Shown piece by piece: positions 15,315-23,549 of a stretch of DNA of 63,936 nucleotides. Origin of the DNA: an uncultured Clostridia bacterium (lineage in GTDB: Bacteria > Bacillota > Clostridia > Oscillospirales > Ruminococcaceae); the NCBI GenBank assembly GCA_945873955.1, contig CAMCFA010000009.1, positions 1 through 63,936 on the forward strand, written 5' to 3'. The notes below the pieces were generated by a model that worked only from the letters and a program-made list of their open reading frames with translations, did no database searches and was not told the DNA's origin. The translations under genes and the position numbers were made by a program. Position 1 is the stretch's first letter. Every line of letters begins with the position of its first letter.

Positions 15315-16853
15315 ATGAACAACACTATACACCAGCCGGAATGGCTTGACAACGCTGTATTCTACGAAATCTACCCCCAGTCCTTCAACGACACCAACGC
15401 CGACGGTATCGGGGATATCAACGGTATCACCGAGAAACTGGACTACATTCAGGAGCTGGGCTGCACTGCGATTTGGCTCAATCCCTGCTTCAAGTCGCCC
15501 TTCGGGGACGCGGGCTACGATGTGGAGGACTACTACACCGTAGCGCCCCGGTACGGCACGAACGAGGACTTGGTGCGGCTCTTTAACAAGGCACACAAGC
15601 GCGGAATGCACGTTATTCTTGACCTTGTACCCGGTCACACCGCCGTCACCCACGAGTGGTTCAAGCAGTCCATGAAAGCACAGCGAAACGAGTTCACCGA
15701 CCGCTATGTCTGGACGGACAGTATCTGGGAAGAACCTCAGGGAATGGGCTGTATCCGCGGCATTTCCGACCGGGACGGCTCCTGCGCCGTGAACTTCTTC
15801 TCGCACCAGCCGGCGCTGAATTACGGCTTCTACAAGCCCGAAAGACCATGGCAGCAGCCTATGGACGCCCCGGGTCCCGTAGCCACCCGTGAAGCGCTCA
15901 AGGACATCATGCGTTTCTGGCTGTCGGCGGGCTGCGACGGCTTCCGGGTGGACATGGCGGGCTCACTGGTGAAGCACGACGAGGACAGCAAGGGGACAAT
16001 CGCCCTGTGGCAGAATATCCGCGCGTTCCTTGACGAGGAGTTCCCGGACGCGGCTATGATAAGCGAGTGGGGCGAGCCGGACAAGTCCATTATCGGCGGC
16101 TTCCACATGGACTTTCTGCTGCATTTCGGTCCGTCCCACTACAACGACCTGTTCCGCTGCGCCGAGCCGTATTTCTCAAAGCGCGGCAAGGGTTCAGCAA
16201 AGGAATTTGTTGAGGCGTACAAGAAAAACTACGACAAAACCAACGGCAAGGGGCTTATCTGTATCCCCTCCGGCAACCACGATATGGACAGGCTGGCACG
16301 CACCCTTGACCTGGACGAGCTGCGGGTGGCGTTCGCGTTCCTGCTTTCAATGCCCGGAGCGCCGTTCATCTACTACGGCGACGAGATAGGTATGCGGTAC
16401 GTCGAGGGGCTTACCTCAGTGGAGGGCGGCTACGGCAGGACCGGCTCACGCTCCCCCATGCAGTGGAACAAGGGGCTTAACGCGGGATTTTCCTCCGCGC
16501 CGAAATCAAAGCTGTACATTCAGCAGGACGAAAGCCCCGACCGCCCGGACGCCGAGAGCCAGACCGCGGACGAAACCTCCCTGCGCAGCGAGGTGAAGCG
16601 GCTTATCGCCCTCAGAATGTCAAACCCCGCGCTCCAGAGCAAGGGGAAGATAGAGTTCATTTCGGACGGCTATCCGCTGGTTTACAAGCGCTCCTGCGAG
16701 TCACAGAGCATTGCGGTGGTGATCAACCCCTCAGCGCAGAGCGCGATAGTTCCCGGCATTTCCGGCAGGGTGATCTACACTGTCGGCGGAGCCTCCGCAG
16801 AGGGAGGCGCTGTCACAGTTCAGGGCTGTTCTGCGGCGTTCATAGAGCTGTGA
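15315..16853 (+). CDS. GH13 alpha-glucosidase/amylase-type enzyme
   Basis: A 512-residue cytoplasmic enzyme (no signal peptide) with the GH13 regions: YEIYPQSFNDTNADGIGD at the start, DLVPGHT, GFRVDMAG (nucleophile Asp), ISEWGEP (acid/base Glu) and GNHDMDR (third carboxylate), then SPMQWN and a C-terminal beta-domain. This set fits oligosaccharide-cleaving or isomerising GH13 enzymes; substrate (maltose, isomaltose, trehalose) is not determinable. The ATG at 15315 was chosen over an upstream in-frame ATG at 15255 because AGGAGTGACACC precedes it and 15255 lies at the -10. It is monocistronic between a promoter and a terminator, and likely controlled through the upstream TTACA array. Confidence 0.9.
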   Translation: MNNTIHQPEWLDNAVFYEIYPQSFNDTNADGIGDINGITEKLDYIQELGCTAIWLNPCFKSPFGDAGYDVEDYYTVAPRYGTNEDLVRLFNKAHKRGMHVILDLVPGHTAVTHEWFKQSMKAQRNEFTDRYVWTDSIWEEPQGMGCIRGISDRDGSCAVNFFSHQPALNYGFYKPERPWQQPMDAPGPVATREALKDIMRFWLSAGCDGFRVDMAGSLVKHDEDSKGTIALWQNIRAFLDEEFPDAAMISEWGEPDKSIIGGFHMDFLLHFGPSHYNDLFRCAEPYFSKRGKGSAKEFVEAYKKNYDKTNGKGLICIPSGNHDMDRLARTLDLDELRVAFAFLLSMPGAPFIYYGDEIGMRYVEGLTSVEGGYGRTGSRSPMQWNKGLNAGFSSAPKSKLYIQQDESPDRPDAESQTADETSLRSEVKRLIALRMSNPALQSKGKIEFISDGYPLVYKRSCESQSIAVVINPSAQSAIVPGISGRVIYTVGGASAEGGAVTVQGCSAAFIEL

Positions 16854-16860
16854 TTTATAC

Positions 16861-16890
16861 AAACTGCGCCTTACAAGGCGCAGTTTTGTC
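16861..16890 (+). terminator. Terminator of the GH13 gene
   Basis: AAACTGCGCCTT / AAGGCGCAGTTT forms a perfect stem with a tiny loop, followed by TGTCTT, starting 8 bp after the stop. Confidence 0.85.
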
Positions 16891-16919
16891 TTGATTTTCT
16901 TGCCCGCGCATGATATACT
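16891..16919 (+). promoter_or_regulatory. Promoter of the 22-residue peptide gene
   Basis: TTGATT (16891-16896) and TATACT (16914-16919) with a 17-bp spacer lie directly after the previous terminator, 38 bp before a short reading frame. Confidence 0.65.
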
Positions 16920-16957
16920 AAGCTCAATAGGAAACGTCATTGAAAGGTGGTATTGTC

Positions 16958-17026
16958 ATGCTGTACGTTCTGTATATTCTAGCTATGCCGGTTCTCATTC
17001 TTCTTGGGGCGGCAAAGGGTAAATGA
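16958..17026 (+). CDS. Candidate 22-residue membrane peptide
   Basis: ATG at 16958 after a GAAAGGTGG ribosome binding site opens a 22-codon frame (MLYVLYILAMP followed by VLILLGAAKGK) ending at TGA. The peptide is a single hydrophobic helix with a short Lys-containing tail. It has its own 17-bp-spaced promoter upstream and a GC-rich hairpin 5 bp downstream, so the whole unit is a stand-alone transcript. Small single-helix peptides can modulate membrane enzymes or act as toxin-like peptides; no function can be assigned. The neighbours, a GH13 gene with its own terminator and a convergent transporter, do not suggest a partner. Confidence 0.5.
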   Translation: MLYVLYILAMPVLILLGAAKGK

Positions 17027-17030
17027 ATAA

Positions 17031-17062
17031 CTATCCCGGCAGGTGATTCCCGCCGGGATAAT
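17031..17062. terminator. Bidirectional hairpin between the small peptide gene and the YeiH-type gene
   Basis: TATCCCGGC (17032-17040) pairs with GCCGGGATA (17052-17060). It lies just after the 22-codon frame on the plus strand and just after the convergent yeiH-like stop on the minus strand. The flanking T tracts are weak. Confidence 0.6.
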
Positions 17063-17068
17063 ACTTTA

Positions 17069-18163
17069 TCAGATATTTGTGTAGAAAATTCCGGTCAGAA
17101 GCTGAACAGCTATCGAAACTCCGGTAATTGAAACCCAGCAGCAGAAGCCCTGTAAAATCGGCTTGCCGCCGTTCTTTATCAGTTTCACAATGTTGGTGTT
17201 GAGTCCGATAGCGCCCATTGCCATTGCAATGAAGAACTTCGCCAGCCACGTCATAGCCTTTACAAAGGTATCGTTATAGAACACTGTAAATCCGCTTTCC
17301 GGGAGAAGTCCCACAACGGTGGTGATTACCGACGCGCCGATAAAGTACAGAATGAACCACGGGAACACCTTTTTGAACGAAAATCCGGACTTGCCGCCCT
17401 CCGCGGTGTTCTCTTTCTTTGCGGTTCTGGCGCGGTAGAACGCCAGCGCAAGCGTTATCGGGATTATCGCAAGGGTACGGGTGAGCTTCACAGTTACCGC
17501 CGCCGAAAGGATCCCAGTCGCGCCGTAAATGCTTTCAGCGGTTGAAGCCGCCGCAGTCACCGAGGAGGTGTCGTTCACCGCAGTCCCCGCGAACACCGCG
17601 AAGCCCTCAGTGCCTAAGCCGATAGCATGTCCAAAGGTCGGGAATATCAGCGCCGCAAGAATGTTGAACAGAAATATCACCGAGATTGACTGCGCCACAT
17701 CGTCGTCCTCCGCGTCAATGACCGGGGCGGTGGCGGCTATCGCAGAGCCTCCGCAGATGGACGAGCCTACCCCCACAAGGATAGCGGTTTTCTTGTTGAT
17801 CTTCAGCAGCTTCGCAAGGAAAAAGCTGACTATCAGCGAGGTCGCAATGGTGCAGATTATTACCGGCAGGCTCTTGCCGCCTACCTGCGCGATAGTCCCC
17901 AGATTCAGCGAGAAGCCAAGGATTATCACCGCCCATTGCAGTATTTTCTTCGAGGTGAATCTCACGCCGCCGGATATCAGCTCACGCCGCGCGAATTTCG
18001 GCGCTGCAAGGGAAATTATCATTCCCGCCAGAATAGCGATCACCGGCGCTCCGATAAGGTTCAGCGAAAAGCCTGCGATACTCAGCCCGCTGAGAGCGGT
18101 CGCCGCCGCAGCGATAACGGCGCAGAGAATTATCCCGCAGCCGTTCTGTTTGATAAATTTCAT
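17069..18163 (-). CDS. YeiH/UPF0324-family membrane protein (putative anion exporter)
   Basis: A 364-residue polytopic protein with about 10 hydrophobic segments. Family hallmarks include GAPVIAILAGMIIS, LQWAVIILGFSLNLG, VGVGSSICGGSAIAATAPVI, and AGTAVNDTSSVTAA. Members are annotated as putative sulfate or sulfonate exporters on limited evidence. In the related YeiH/YeiE systems, a LysR gene is often adjacent; none is present here. Only AT-rich DNA separates it from the DXS-like gene upstream, so it may have its own promoter around 18180-18240. The start ATG follows an AAGGAGCAT ribosome binding site. Confidence 0.85.
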   Translation of the reverse strand: MKFIKQNGCGIILCAVIAAAATALSGLSIAGFSLNLIGAPVIAILAGMIISLAAPKFARRELISGGVRFTSKKILQWAVIILGFSLNLGTIAQVGGKSLPVIICTIATSLIVSFFLAKLLKINKKTAILVGVGSSICGGSAIAATAPVIDAEDDDVAQSISVIFLFNILAALIFPTFGHAIGLGTEGFAVFAGTAVNDTSSVTAAASTAESIYGATGILSAAVTVKLTRTLAIIPITLALAFYRARTAKKENTAEGGKSGFSFKKVFPWFILYFIGASVITTVVGLLPESGFTVFYNDTFVKAMTWLAKFFIAMAMGAIGLNTNIVKLIKNGGKPILQGFCCWVSITGVSIAVQLLTGIFYTNI

Positions 18164-18254
18164 AGTATGCTCCTTGTCTTTTGATTTGTTCTACAAACGC
18201 AAACAATAGTATACCACAATCCCAAACAGAATTCAACTATTTTTTCAAGATACA

Positions 18255-20006
18255 TTATGAAATTAACTGAACCGCTCTCTGTGCGATCTGCTCCGTGGTC
18301 AGCCCGCAGTCCCTGAGGACTTCCGCCGGGTCGTAGCAGTCGAGGAACTGCTTTTTAAGCCCCAGATTCACTGTTTTCACGTCCGAATCGCCGTAGAATC
18401 TGGCGATCTTCTCACCGAAGCCGCCGTCAAGGATACCGTCCTCCAGCGTTATCACCGCGCGGTGGTCGGATTTCAGCGAGTCAAGGAGCTGTTCGTCGAT
18501 ACCCGTGATATAAACCGGGTCGATAAGCGTAGGCTTGACTCCCGTCTGCTGTTCAATGAGCTTTGCGGCTTCCGCGCCAAGCCCACGGAACGCTCCCAGC
18601 GCGATAACCGCGATATCGCTGCCCTGCTGAAGCACCTCATATTTGTTCAGCACGCCGTAGTCCTTTGTCGGCTTTTCGCCGTGGACGACTGCCCCCGGCA
18701 CGCGGATAGCAACCGGGTGCTCCCGCTGTTCCATGCTCCAATCCAGCATAGCGATGTATTCCTCATAGGTCGCCGGGGCAAGGTAGACGAGGTTCGGGAT
18801 ATTGGACATCATCGGGATATCGAAAATGCCGAGGTGGGTGATGTCGGTCATGCCGTAGACAGACGCCGCAAACGTCAGTATCGTCACCGGATTGTTGTTG
18901 ATACAGAGATCCTGCGAAAGCTGGTCGTATGTCCGCTGAATAAAGGAGCTGTACACGCCGTAGACCGGCTTGCCGCCGTTCGCAGAAATACCGGAGCAGA
19001 GCGCCACGGCGTGCTCCTCCGCTATCCCCACGTCAATGAACTGACTCCCCGCTTCCTCCCGGCGGCTTTTCCAGAAACCGAACACCGTCGGCGTACCGGA
19101 GGTCACCGCCGCAACTGTCGGGTCTTTCTTCATCTTAGCCAAGAGGTACTGCGCGGTGAGGTCGCCGTAATCCTCTCCGTCCCATTCATGGCGGGGCTTT
19201 CCGGTTTCAGCGTCAAACGGGACGTGCCAGTGCCAGCTTTCCTTGTCGGCGACCGCGGGCGCGTACCCCCTGCCCTTTTCGGTGACGATATGCACCACGA
19301 CGGGCTTCGCGCTGTCTTTCACCGCGGAGAACGCCGCGATAAGGCTTTCGATATCGTTACCGTCCTTTACAAAGGTGTAGTCCAGCCCCATAGCCTTGAA
19401 CAGATTGCACTCCGCCCTGCCGTCGGTGTCCCGCAGGAGCTTCAGATTGGTATAAAGTCCGCCGTGATTCTCCGCGATAGACATGCCGTTATCATTCACT
19501 ATTATGATGAGGTTCGTGCCAAGCTCGTATGCGTAATCCAGCCCCTCCAGAGCCTCGCCGCCGGACAGCGAACCGTCACCTATCACCGCCACGATATTCT
19601 CATGACCGCCCCGCAGGTCGCGCCCCTTTGCAAGTCCCGCCGCAAGGCTGACCGAGGTAGAGGTGTGACCTATCGTGAAGTGGTCGTGCGCGCTCTCGTG
19701 CTGGGTGGAATAGCCCGTCACATCGTTGTATTTCGACTCGTCAAGGAACGCGGCGCTTCTGCCAGTGAGCATTTTGTGGCAGTAGGTCTGGTGGGACACG
19801 TCGAACACGAACTTGTCCTCCGGGGAGTTGAACACATAGTGAAGTGCGATCACTGCCTCCACCATGCCGAGATTCGGGCCGCAGTGACCGCCGTGTACGC
19901 TGAGCTTCTTTATCAGCGCGGCGCGCATTTCCTGCGCAAGGGCTTTCATTTCCTCGCCGGACAGCTTCTTCACGTCCGCCGGGGAGTTGATTTTTTCAAG
20001 ATACAT
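18255..20006 (-). CDS. DXS-like thiamine-diphosphate enzyme (1-deoxy-D-xylulose-5-phosphate synthase family)
   Basis: A 583-residue transketolase-fold protein. The N-terminal part has HGGHCGPNLGMVEAVIALHYVF, FDVSHQTYCHKMLTGR, and the thiamine-diphosphate motif GDGSLSGGEALEGL..NLIIIVND. A pyrimidine-binding and C-terminal transketolase domain follow. It is a shorter, divergent branch compared with housekeeping DXS (about 620 residues; usual motif SSHLGVVELTVALHYV). No isoprenoid genes surround it, so a different acyloin or ketol product is possible. The start at 20006 follows a GGAGG ribosome binding site; an upstream in-frame ATG at 20036 lies in the promoter. Expression appears governed by a MerR-type promoter. 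Confidence 0.8.
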   Translation of the reverse strand: MYLEKINSPADVKKLSGEEMKALAQEMRAALIKKLSVHGGHCGPNLGMVEAVIALHYVFNSPEDKFVFDVSHQTYCHKMLTGRSAAFLDESKYNDVTGYSTQHESAHDHFTIGHTSTSVSLAAGLAKGRDLRGGHENIVAVIGDGSLSGGEALEGLDYAYELGTNLIIIVNDNGMSIAENHGGLYTNLKLLRDTDGRAECNLFKAMGLDYTFVKDGNDIESLIAAFSAVKDSAKPVVVHIVTEKGRGYAPAVADKESWHWHVPFDAETGKPRHEWDGEDYGDLTAQYLLAKMKKDPTVAAVTSGTPTVFGFWKSRREEAGSQFIDVGIAEEHAVALCSGISANGGKPVYGVYSSFIQRTYDQLSQDLCINNNPVTILTFAASVYGMTDITHLGIFDIPMMSNIPNLVYLAPATYEEYIAMLDWSMEQREHPVAIRVPGAVVHGEKPTKDYGVLNKYEVLQQGSDIAVIALGAFRGLGAEAAKLIEQQTGVKPTLIDPVYITGIDEQLLDSLKSDHRAVITLEDGILDGGFGEKIARFYGDSDVKTVNLGLKKQFLDCYDPAEVLRDCGLTTEQIAQRAVQLIS

Positions 20007-20037
20007 ATCGTTTACCTCCGTTTTTTTCTGTATCATA

Positions 20038-20068
20038 ATTGTAGCATTTGGAGTTCACTCCAAGTCAA
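20038..20068 (-). promoter_or_regulatory. MerR-type promoter (19-bp spacer with central dyad) of the DXS-like gene
   Basis: On the minus strand TTGACT (20063-20068) and TACAAT (20038-20043) are 19 bp apart. The over-long spacer holds the dyad TTGGAGT-GA-ACTCCAA (20048-20063). A long spacer with a dyad between the boxes is the hallmark of promoters twisted open by MerR-family activators. No MerR gene is recognisable in the window. Confidence 0.85.
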
Positions 20069-20096
20069 GGGGGTTACGGAAATTTTCATCGGATTT

Positions 20097-20133
20097 TCAC
20101 AAAAAGCTGCCCCTGAAACCGATCAGGAGCAGC
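20097..20133 (-). terminator. Terminator of the fapA-like gene
   Basis: On the minus strand GCTGCTCCTGA / TCAGGGGCAGC forms a stem with a six-base loop followed by TTTTTGTG, about 22 bp after the stop. Confidence 0.85.
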
Positions 20134-20154
20134 ACATTTTTCAGTTAGTCAGCA

Positions 20155-21546
20155 TTACAGCGGCACCATAACTATCTCGCCGTCGCCGATAGTCGCCTTA
20201 GAGTGCGGCGTCATCACGTTCACCTGGTAAACGTAGGAGTTGATTCGCAGCGTTACGCCGGGATAGAACGCCTTCTTGCAGGAAATCGAAAGTATCTGCT
20301 TGCGTTCAAGCGTAGACTCGATCTCTGCGATACGCGCGTTGAGCCGCTTGATCTCGCCCTGTATCTGGAAACGGGAGCGCATAGCCTCCACCTTCATCTG
20401 CTCGCGCTCCGGGGTGAGCTTGCTGACCTTTGCCATTTCCGTCAGCGCGGTGACGATCTTGCCAAGCTGATCCAGCTTATCCTCCATTTCGGCGATCTTG
20501 TGGCGGTGTCCCTCCATCTCCTCGGACAGAACGGCGTTGTTGCCCAAAGTCACCATAGTCTTTGCGTAGCTCTCAGAGCCTATCGCGGAGGCGGTGATGT
20601 TCTCCAGCGCGGTGTATTTACCGCCCATCATGATGCCCTTGCCGCTTGCCACGATATCTTTTCCCGCGAAAACCTCTCCGCCGATAAACGCCGAACCCTC
20701 AACGTTTCCTGCGGCGTAAAGCTTGCTGTTCTCGCAGAAATCCAGCTTGATGTTGCCCTTTTCGCTGTGCAGCTCTGAATTAATGCTGCCCAGCTTTACG
20801 GTGATGTTGCCGTCCGCGGTGACTTTGCCGTTGGTGACAGTTCCCTGAATGGTGACGTTCTTCTTAGAGGTGACTGCAAAGCCCTCCATGACGTTGCCCT
20901 TTATCATTATATCGCCGATGAAGTCAATGTTTCCGCTTGACACGTCCACATCGCCGCGGATAAGCAGCGACTCCTCAACATTGAACGCACCACCGCTGTA
21001 TGTAAGGTTTCCGTCAACAGAGGCAATTATCTCGGTGCCGTCCGGAGTAAGCTCCGTACCCTTGCCCACGGTAAAGGTCGCAGCTACGCCCTGCTTCTGA
21101 GGAACCGGCTTTCCCATGATGTCGGTACCCGCCTCGCCCTCGGTGGGCATGCTTATCTTAGCTATGGTCGTGCCGCAGTAGATGTTCCGCACCAGCCCCA
21201 GATTCTTGTAGTCAACGTTGCCGTTTTCGTCCTCGACAGGCTTGAACGTGGTCTCACGCTTGAAGCAGTAATCTATCGCGCCGTCCTTGCCGTCCACCGG
21301 AGGCTTCCAGCGGGCAATACAGATGTTCTCGCCGTAGCGCTTGTTCTGCACGGCGTCCTCAACTACGCTCTCCTCAAGACCGAAACATATCCCCTTTGCC
21401 CGGACAGCCCCAAATGCCTTATCCGCAGTGACCTCCAGCCCGCCGTTTTCCGGCGCGGTTATCGTCATGAACGCTGTGGTGCAGTTCGGGTCTACCGATA
21501 TCTCTACCTCGGAATGAACGATTTTGCCCTCTGTGTTCTCTGACAT
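20155..21546 (-). CDS. FapA-family (DUF342) protein
   Basis: A 463-residue protein of the FapA/DUF342 family. An N-terminal alpha/beta part is followed by a right-handed beta-helix built from short Gly-rich rungs (GDVDVSSGNIDFIGDIMIKGNV.., GTVTNGKVTADGNITV). A coiled-coil (about 330-400) precedes a small C-terminal beta segment. Homologues occur across Firmicutes, with poorly defined roles linked to cell-surface or flagellar regulation. It is monocistronic with its own promoter and terminator. Nothing nearby points to a specific partner. Confidence 0.85.
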   Translation of the reverse strand: MSENTEGKIVHSEVEISVDPNCTTAFMTITAPENGGLEVTADKAFGAVRAKGICFGLEESVVEDAVQNKRYGENICIARWKPPVDGKDGAIDYCFKRETTFKPVEDENGNVDYKNLGLVRNIYCGTTIAKISMPTEGEAGTDIMGKPVPQKQGVAATFTVGKGTELTPDGTEIIASVDGNLTYSGGAFNVEESLLIRGDVDVSSGNIDFIGDIMIKGNVMEGFAVTSKKNVTIQGTVTNGKVTADGNITVKLGSINSELHSEKGNIKLDFCENSKLYAAGNVEGSAFIGGEVFAGKDIVASGKGIMMGGKYTALENITASAIGSESYAKTMVTLGNNAVLSEEMEGHRHKIAEMEDKLDQLGKIVTALTEMAKVSKLTPEREQMKVEAMRSRFQIQGEIKRLNARIAEIESTLERKQILSISCKKAFYPGVTLRINSYVYQVNVMTPHSKATIGDGEIVMVPL

Positions 21547-21594
21547 AGCGCAAGCCCCCTTTGCATTAGTTTCACAAAACTATTTCTTGTATAT

Positions 21595-21623
21595 ATTGTA
21601 GCATATATTTATAACTTTTTCAA
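21595..21623 (-). promoter_or_regulatory. Promoter of the fapA-like gene
   Basis: On the minus strand TTGAAA (21618-21623) and TACAAT (21595-21600) are 17 bp apart, with TGC before the -10. Confidence 0.75.
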
Positions 21624-21650
21624 TAGTTTTTATGAAAATCTACAAAATGC

Positions 21651-23501
21651 TCAATTGTCCGGGTGATTTTTCAGATATTCCTCCACAAGAGCTATGAACT
21701 GCCTGCCGTAACGCTCCGCTTTTCTGCTGCCGACGCCCGAAATATTCAAGAACTCCTGCATAGTGCGGGGCTTCTTTACACTCATTTCCCGCAGGGAAGC
21801 GTCGGTGAACACAACGTAAGCCGGAACTCCCAGCGTTGCCGCCAGCTTTTTGCGAAGCTCCCGGAAGCTCTGCATAAGCTCGCTGTCCTCCTCGGCGGAC
21901 TGCCTCTGAGCCTTTGCGGGAGCGGCGGCGCTGATATCCGCGGCGCGCTTGGGGCGCTTCATCAGCAGCGTGCGGCGGGACTTCACCAGCTCGTCCGCCG
22001 CGGGGGTGAGCTGGTAGGTATGATACTCCGGCTCGGCGACAATGTACCCCTGCTCCTCCAGATAGTCAATTATCTCCCGGACATAGCTGGTGGTGTACTC
22101 CTTCATAATGCCGTAGGTGGACAAAGAATCGTAGCCGCCGTTTATTATCTGCTCGCTGGTCTTGCCGCACAATATCCCGGAAATAAGCACCTTGCCGCCG
22201 CTCCTGCCCCGCTGTTTCAGCCGGAATATGCAGGAGAGCACCTTCTGCGCCTCCACCGTGATGTCAAGGATATCCATTTCCGCGTCGCAGCTTCCGCAGT
22301 GACCGCAGGAAAGCTCGGACTTCTCGCCGAAATAGCTGAGAATGAAATGCCTCAGGCACTTTGTCGTGGTGGCGTAGAATGTCATCTGTTTGAGCCGCTC
22401 GCGGTCGCGGCGGCGCATTTCCTCCTGCTCCGCCGGGGACAGCTCCGACTCCTCGCGCCCGTGGTCTATAAGGAACTCCGCCGTGCGGACGTCCCCCTTG
22501 CTGTACAGCAGGATACACCGCGCCGGGCTGCCGTCACGGCCGGCTCTGCCCGCCTCCTGGTAGTAGCTTTCAAGGTCCTTCGGCATGTTGTAGTGTACCA
22601 CCAGCGACACGTCGGATTTATCGATACCCATTCCAAACGCGTTGGTTGCCACGATAACGCTGCACCGGTCGTAAATGAAGTCCTCCTGCGCGGTGCGGCG
22701 CTCCTCGTCGGAAAGCCCGGCGTGATAACAGCGGGCGTTTATTCCGTTGAGCTGTAAAAAGTCCCCCACCAGCTCAACGTTTTTGCGGGTGGAGCAGTAC
22801 ACTATCGCGCTCCTGCCGGAAAGCTCCCGCAGCATGCCCAGCAGCACCGCGTCCTTGTCGCGCTGCTGGGTGGGTCTTACCTCGAAATAGAGGTTCGCCC
22901 GGTCGAAGCCTGTTGTGACCGAAAACGGCTGCCGCAGCCCCAGAATCCGCACGATATCCTGCTTTACGATATCCGTAGCCGTAGCCGTGAACGCAGCCAC
23001 CACCGGGCGCTGCGGAAGCTGCTGCACGAACTCGGCGATTTTGAGATAGCTGGGACGGAAATCCTGCCCCCAGTGGGAAACGCAGTGCGCCTCGTCCACC
23101 GCCACCAGCGGGATCTCGATACGGGCGCAGAGGTTCAGAAACCCCTCCGCAGTAAGCCGCTCCGGGGCGACGTACAGTATCTTGTACGTTCCCGCAAGCG
23201 CGCCGTCCAGCACTTGAAAATACTCCCGCTGACCGAGGGAGCTGTTTATGTACGCGGCGCTGACTCCCGCCTGCTGAAGCCCCTCCACCTGATCCTTCAT
23301 CAGCGATATCAGCGGGGAGATCACGATAGTCGTTCCCCCGAGCGCCAGCGCCGGGATCTGGTAGCACATGGATTTTCCCGCACCGGTGGGCATTACCCCG
23401 AGGCAGTCCTGCCCGGAAAGGATATGGTCTATCAGCTCCTCCTGCCCCGGGCGGAATGTGCTGTGTCCGAAATATTGTTTAAGCAGCTCCGTTTTGTCCA
23501 T
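21651..23501 (-). CDS. recQ: ATP-dependent DNA helicase RecQ
   Basis: A 616-residue helicase. FRPGQEELI and Walker A MPTGAGKSMCYQ lead to the DEAH box VDEAHCVSHWGQDFRPSY. The second helicase domain contains CSTRKNVE and FGMGIDKSDV..H. A zinc-binding RQC region (KCLRHFILSYFGE..CGHCGSCD) is followed by a winged helix, and an HRDC domain closes the protein (LREMSVKKPRTMQEFLNISGVG). The 3'-5' helicase acts in recombinational repair and fork restart. It lies directly after the trp-importer terminator; I do not see a convincing promoter in the 48-bp gap, so partial readthrough is possible. Confidence 0.95.
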   Translation of the reverse strand: MDKTELLKQYFGHSTFRPGQEELIDHILSGQDCLGVMPTGAGKSMCYQIPALALGGTTIVISPLISLMKDQVEGLQQAGVSAAYINSSLGQREYFQVLDGALAGTYKILYVAPERLTAEGFLNLCARIEIPLVAVDEAHCVSHWGQDFRPSYLKIAEFVQQLPQRPVVAAFTATATDIVKQDIVRILGLRQPFSVTTGFDRANLYFEVRPTQQRDKDAVLLGMLRELSGRSAIVYCSTRKNVELVGDFLQLNGINARCYHAGLSDEERRTAQEDFIYDRCSVIVATNAFGMGIDKSDVSLVVHYNMPKDLESYYQEAGRAGRDGSPARCILLYSKGDVRTAEFLIDHGREESELSPAEQEEMRRRDRERLKQMTFYATTTKCLRHFILSYFGEKSELSCGHCGSCDAEMDILDITVEAQKVLSCIFRLKQRGRSGGKVLISGILCGKTSEQIINGGYDSLSTYGIMKEYTTSYVREIIDYLEEQGYIVAEPEYHTYQLTPAADELVKSRRTLLMKRPKRAADISAAAPAKAQRQSAEEDSELMQSFRELRKKLAATLGVPAYVVFTDASLREMSVKKPRTMQEFLNISGVGSRKAERYGRQFIALVEEYLKNHPDN

Positions 23502-23511
23502 GTTTACCTCA

Positions 23512-23544
23512 CATAAAAACAGGGGCGGCTGTCCGCGCCCCTGT
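23512..23544 (-). terminator. Terminator of the tryptophan-importer operon
   Basis: On the minus strand ACAGGGGCG..CGCCCCTGT folds into a stem followed by TTTTTATG, ahead of recQ. Confidence 0.85.
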
Positions 23545-23549
23545 AAATA

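Noticed and set aside
18462-20171. 569-codon frame antisense to the DXS-like gene
   Set aside because: It mirrors the codon bias of the real gene on the minus strand, has no ribosome binding site, and its translation is Arg/His-rich without any domain.
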